Assembly: GCF_000155615.1 (NCBI RefSeq)
Contig: NZ_DS989915.1
Location: 2,374,039 to 2,438,038 of the forward strand
Reading direction: 5' to 3'
DNA length: 64,000 nt
Source of the DNA: Alcanivorax sp. DG881
Lineage (GTDB): Bacteria > Pseudomonadota > Gammaproteobacteria > Pseudomonadales > Alcanivoracaceae
Shown: in pieces, positions 60,502 to 64,000 of the stretch
Layout of the letters: each line of letters starts with the position of its first letter
Position numbering within the stretch: position 1 is the first letter of the stretch
The notes under the pieces: model-generated
Databases searched by the model: none
The model's input: only the letters and a program-made list of their open reading frames with translations
Told to the model about the DNA's origin: nothing
Program-made: the position numbers and the translations under genes

Positions 60502-62241
60502 ATGAAAGTCTGTGTTATTGGTGCTGGCCCTTCCGGGTTAACGACAATCAAACAATTGCTTGATGAAAGCCATGATGTCACTTGCTTTGATGCCAACGAA
60601 AGTGTCGGTGGCATATGGTATCGAGGTGGTGATGATGGGCAGCAGATGAAGGCCTATGACAACATGATGCTTACTGTTTCTATGAAAATGATGTCTTTTT
60701 CTGATTTTATTTTCAAAGACGGCAGGAAGTTTACGGACCATAAAGGATATCTTCGTTATCTTGAAGAGTATTCTGATAAATTTGGCCTTGCCAGACACAT
60801 ACAATTCAACAGTCTCGTCAAGGAAGTGATCCGAGAAAGTGATGGCTCCTGGATAGTAAAGGTAAAGGTGGGGGATAAAAGAGTGTCGTCCCACCGCTTT
60901 GAGGCTGTTGCAATTTGCAGTGGACCGTTTAAGACGGCCAATACTGAAATTAGTGAAATTGATGGCTTCACTGGCGAGGTTGTCCACTCCAAGTCTTATC
61001 GGAATAGTAAAGACTTTGAGGGTAAGAAAGTTTTGGCGATCGGCCTGGCTGAGTCGGGTGCGGATATGCTTAGAGAAGTTTCCAATGTTGCCCAGAAATG
61101 CGTGGTTTCGATCAGGTCCCATACTTTTCTTATTCCCCGTCTTATCTACGGGAAGTATTCGACGGACACGTTAACCACCCGGTCTCATCATTATGAAATG
61201 TGGAACAGGGCTTCGAAAATAAAATTCCAGATGAAATCCTATAGCCAGGATAGTTGGGCCCTCAGGAATATTTTTCTGGGGGTTGCGAATGCCTATGGTC
61301 TGGCCTCGATCCCGGCTAACTTTCTTTACAGAAAGATAATGGGTGATAAAAAAAATAATGATCCTGGAAAGAATAATATGGGCCAGGATAGCGACCCATC
61401 AAAAATTGACTATGATACAAAAAATGAAAAAGAGGTGGTGGATTTCATTAACAAATGGAATAAAAAATCCCATCATGACAAAGGGAATTGGTCTCAAAAG
61501 ATAATTTTCTCAAAGAATGTAAGTTTTGTCCCTAATATCCTTAACAACAAGCTTGTTGTTAAGGATTGTGGCATTGGAAGGGTTGAGGGAAATACGATTT
61601 ACTTTAATGATTCAACTTCGGAAGAATTTGACAAGATTCTGTTGTGTACGGGGTTCAAGAAAGATTTTTCGTTGCTGAGCAATGTGGAGATTAAAGACAA
61701 TAACGTTCGAAATCTCTACAAGCATGCTTTTCATCCGGATCATAATGGGCGCCTGGCCATGATCGGCTTTGTTCGTCCTATTAGTGGCGGCATTCCAATT
61801 TGCTCAGAAATGCAGGCGCGCTATTTTGCCCTTTTATGTAGTAATAAGATCAATCTCCCCGAAGACGTTGGCGATCGAATTGAAAGAGAGAAGGATTGGG
61901 AAGAGCAGTGGATGTGCCTCAGTCCGAATCATACTGAATCCATGCCTTCTCAGATCATGTTTCTGGACTCTATTGCAAAAGAAATTGGTTGCCACTACCC
62001 GTTTCATAAACTGATCACCAAGCCTCGGCTACTAGTAAGGTTATGGTTTTATTCCTTTAACCAGTCTTGCTACCGAATGACCGGACCTCATCATCATTAC
62101 GATGAGGCAGTTAAAGATATTATGACTGAGGAAGTTCCTCTTCATGACTACGGGTTTATGCTGACGATGATAGCGCTCTCTTTCATGCCATCATTTGTAC
62201 ACCCCAAAAATCTCGATTTCCAATACGGTGTAAAGAACTGA
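60502..62241 (+). CDS. FMO-type flavoprotein monooxygenase 2
   Basis: A 579-residue class B flavoprotein. It has FAD motif VIGAGPSGLTTIKQLL, the exact FMO fingerprint FTGEVVHSKSYRN near residue 155, an NADPH site with an unusual LAIGLAESGADMLREV, and LLCTGFKKDF further on. It shares EMQARYFALLC with FMO 1 but carries an extra Lys/Asn/Asp-rich insertion around residues 280-330. Group members include hydroxylases, Baeyer-Villiger enzymes and single-component halogenases such as Bmp5; I cannot tell which applies. A clean upstream gap of 50 bases follows the azoR gene. Confidence 0.86.
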   Translation: MKVCVIGAGPSGLTTIKQLLDESHDVTCFDANESVGGIWYRGGDDGQQMKAYDNMMLTVSMKMMSFSDFIFKDGRKFTDHKGYLRYLEEYSDKFGLARHIQFNSLVKEVIRESDGSWIVKVKVGDKRVSSHRFEAVAICSGPFKTANTEISEIDGFTGEVVHSKSYRNSKDFEGKKVLAIGLAESGADMLREVSNVAQKCVVSIRSHTFLIPRLIYGKYSTDTLTTRSHHYEMWNRASKIKFQMKSYSQDSWALRNIFLGVANAYGLASIPANFLYRKIMGDKKNNDPGKNNMGQDSDPSKIDYDTKNEKEVVDFINKWNKKSHHDKGNWSQKIIFSKNVSFVPNILNNKLVVKDCGIGRVEGNTIYFNDSTSEEFDKILLCTGFKKDFSLLSNVEIKDNNVRNLYKHAFHPDHNGRLAMIGFVRPISGGIPICSEMQARYFALLCSNKINLPEDVGDRIEREKDWEEQWMCLSPNHTESMPSQIMFLDSIAKEIGCHYPFHKLITKPRLLVRLWFYSFNQSCYRMTGPHHHYDEAVKDIMTEEVPLHDYGFMLTMIALSFMPSFVHPKNLDFQYGVKN

Positions 62242-62273
62242 CATCAGTGCATGGATGCTTAAGGATATTGAAA

Positions 62274-63368
62274 ATGGAACTCAATAATACGGACAATTTG
62301 AATATTGAATCCCAGTTCATGCTGGTCAACCCTGAACAGCTTAAAACATCTATGCCAGTGTCTGAATCGGGTGCAAAAACGGTTAGCGATAGTCGCCGTG
62401 TCATCAAGAACATCCTTGAAAAAAAGGATCACCGCCTCATTGCTATTGTTGGCCCTTGCTCTATCCATGATGTGGAATCGGCACTTGAGTATGCAAAAAG
62501 ATTAAAAGCGCTCCCCGAGAAGCTTTCCGACACGCTCTATATTGTTATGCGGGTTTATTTCGAGAAGCCCAGAACTACTGTGGGGTGGAAAGGGCTTATC
62601 AATGACCCTCACCTGGATAACAGTTTCAGGATAGAAGAAGGGTTGCAGATCGCGAGAAAACTCCTAATGGAGATCACTTCAATGGGGGTTCCTGTGGCTA
62701 CAGAAGCTCTCGATCCGGTAGCACCACAGTACCTGTCTGATTTGATCAGCTGGTATGCCATTGGTGCGCGAACCACCGAATCCCAGACCCATCGGGAAAT
62801 GGCCAGTGGTCTCTCGTCGCCGGTGGGGTTCAAGAATGCCACTGACGGTAGTTTGATGGTGGCGGTTAATGCGCTGAAGTCTTCTTCCCATCCTCATCGC
62901 TTCCTTGGCATCAATGGTCAGGGGCAGGTGGCGGTTATCAAAACCAAAGGCAATGATTATTCACATATCGTGCTGCGTGGTGGTGATGGTGGGCCAAATT
63001 ACGACAGGCAGAGTGTCGGGAAGTGTGAGGCTGTATTAGCGGATGCCGGGTTGGAGCCCACCATTATGGTGGATTGCAGTCACGCCAATTCAGGGAAGGA
63101 TCCCACACGCCAGCCCTTGGTGGTGAGTGATATTGCCTCCCAGATTCAGCAAGGTAATCGCTCCGTCGTTGGCTTCATGATGGAAAGCCATCTTAACTTT
63201 GGCAATCAAAGCCTCGACGTTAAAGGCAAGGAAGAGCTTCGCCACGGGGTTTCCATAACGGACTCTTGCCTTGACTGGTCAAGCACGGAGAGCTGCCTGA
63301 TCAATTTAGCCAATGATATTCGGGTGGCATTGAGGGCCCGCTGCCAGTCGGAGCTTGAGCCCGCCTGA
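62274..63368 (+). CDS. 3-deoxy-7-phosphoheptulonate (DAHP) synthase, class I
   Basis: A 364-residue AroF/G/H-type enzyme, first step of the shikimate pathway (PEP plus erythrose-4-phosphate). It has IAIVGPCSIHD, MRVYFEKPRTTVGWKGLIND, the metal/PEP segment GARTTESQTHREMASGLSSP, and the VDCSHANSGKDP metal site. The ATG at 62274 has AAGGA 9 bases before it. It lies 32 bases after FMO 2, so it is the last gene of the operon. A dedicated isozyme beside a chorismate lyase argues that the pathway draws on chorismate; whether it is feedback-sensitive cannot be read directly. Confidence 0.92.
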   Translation: MELNNTDNLNIESQFMLVNPEQLKTSMPVSESGAKTVSDSRRVIKNILEKKDHRLIAIVGPCSIHDVESALEYAKRLKALPEKLSDTLYIVMRVYFEKPRTTVGWKGLINDPHLDNSFRIEEGLQIARKLLMEITSMGVPVATEALDPVAPQYLSDLISWYAIGARTTESQTHREMASGLSSPVGFKNATDGSLMVAVNALKSSSHPHRFLGINGQGQVAVIKTKGNDYSHIVLRGGDGGPNYDRQSVGKCEAVLADAGLEPTIMVDCSHANSGKDPTRQPLVVSDIASQIQQGNRSVVGFMMESHLNFGNQSLDVKGKEELRHGVSITDSCLDWSSTESCLINLANDIRVALRARCQSELEPA

Positions 63369-63557
63369 AAGGTGAGGGGCGGATCAGCGATAGCTCCAGA
63401 CTTTGCGAGTCGGGCTTGGTCCGAGGGAAGGCGGATCTGGCCGGGCTTGGTCTTCCAGCGCTTGCCCTCCCTGCTTCATGTACGAAATTCTCCCAGGTTG
63501 CCCCTCTCGGGGCTCCTTGAGCTTGCAGCGCTCCTCCCCTCCCCGGATACTGTGCCC

Positions 63558-64000
63558 ATGGAAAACACACCCTTGAAGCACCAGTTGCTGGTGGCCATGC
63601 CACAAATGGCTGACCCGGACTTTGAACATTCCGTTACCTATATCGTTGAGCACAGCAGCGAGGGCGCCATGGGGCTGACGCTCAACCGCCCGGTGCAGAT
63701 CAGCCTGGGTGATATCCTCAGCGACATGGATATTGAAATCGAAGTGCCGCCCTCCGAGCGGCATCGCGTGGTGGCCGGTGGGCCGGTCCAGCAGGAAGCC
63801 GGCTTTGTGCTGCACAGTGCCGCCACCCGCTGGCACGCCAGCACTGTCCTCAGTGATGGCCTGATTCTGACCACCAGCCGTGACATTCTCGAAGCCATCG
63901 CCATTGGTGAAGGCCCGGAGCAGTCCCTGATTTGCCTGGGCTATGCGGGTTGGGATGCCGGGCAGCTGGAGCAGGAGCTGGTGGATAACGCCTGGCTCAG
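63558..64000 (+). CDS. yqgE: YqgE/AlgH-family protein (partial, cut by window end)
   Basis: The first 147 residues of a DUF179 protein (usual length about 185): the opening LKHQLLVAMPQMADPDFEHS, then SEGAMGLTLNRPVQI and RHRVVAGGPVQQEAGFVLHS are the family blocks, with SLICLGYAGWDAGQLEQEL near the cut. The function is unknown. In P. aeruginosa the gene directly follows tonB3, so its position here shows that about 12 kb lies between normally adjacent genes. No stop codon occurs before the window end. Confidence 0.9.
   Translation, partial: MENTPLKHQLLVAMPQMADPDFEHSVTYIVEHSSEGAMGLTLNRPVQISLGDILSDMDIEIEVPPSERHRVVAGGPVQQEAGFVLHSAATRWHASTVLSDGLILTTSRDILEAIAIGEGPEQSLICLGYAGWDAGQLEQELVDNAWL

Noticed and set aside
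54339-63368. A phenazine biosynthesis operon
   Set aside because: A PhzS-like gene and a DAHP synthase are present, but phzB, D, E, F and G homologues are absent, and the DAHP synthase is class I while PhzC is class II.

Overview
The window is chromosomal DNA from a Gram-negative gammaproteobacterium. It carries the type IV pilus chemotaxis-like cluster pilGHIJK-chpABC next to gshB, a tonB3-like gene and yqgE, which is the neighbourhood known from Pseudomonas aeruginosa. It also carries a fatty-alcohol/aldehyde oxidation operon, a BCCT osmolyte transporter and many fatty-acid-type enzymes. An Alcanivorax-like marine hydrocarbon degrader fits best, but the species is an inference.

Layout. 0.2-7.7 kb: a KefB/C-type antiporter, then a minus-strand row of housekeeping enzymes (SRPBCC protein, nitronate monooxygenase, AAA kinase-like ATPase, GNAT acetyltransferase, PaaI thioesterase, gamma-glutamyltransferase, coaD). 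8.1-10.5 kb: a compact operon of an unknown protein, a small Ras-like GTPase and two roadblock/LC7 proteins. 10.6-14.3 kb: a MerR-controlled reductase, a GXWXG/DUF4334 protein, a small exported protein and a RIO1-type kinase. 14.4-19.1 kb: aldehyde dehydrogenase, Tat-lipoprotein and GMC oxidoreductase, divergent from a TetR regulator with a perfect 18-bp palindrome between them.

19.6-22.4 kb is a cluster of five integron gene cassettes with no integrase in the window (a CALIN). At every cassette the 7-base core at its left edge is the exact reverse complement of the 7-base box at its right end. Its ORFs are AT-richer than the neighbours and mostly unknown.

22.5-36.1 kb: YheT-like hydrolase, rsmE, cold-shock/DUF1294 fusion, DMT transporter, TfoX-N and DJ-1 proteins, a lysine-tailed HTH protein, gloA, a DUF1254 lipoprotein, stomatin/NfeD, a SlyD-type isomerase, BCCT transporter, LpxL-like acyltransferase and MBL hydrolase. 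36.1-49.4 kb: chpC-chpB-chpA-pilK-pilJ-pilI-pilH-pilG, all on the minus strand. 49.8-51.7 kb: gshB and tonB.

52-63.4 kb is an AT-richer insert between tonB and yqgE, which are neighbours in P. aeruginosa. It looks like an undescribed biosynthetic cluster. A DAHP synthase and a chorismate-lyase-like protein would supply 4-hydroxybenzoate. A PhzS-like flavin hydroxylase and two related FMO-type flavoproteins would tailor it. A quinone/azo reductase, a TauE-type permease and a secreted His-rich cupin accompany them. A TetR regulator and a divergent SDR flank the set, and the same 13-base operator core lies before the SDR and before the biosynthetic operon. The product cannot be read from sequence; a hydroquinone or halogenated phenol is the leading inference. 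The window ends inside yqgE. No tRNA, rRNA, CRISPR array or transposase gene was recognised.
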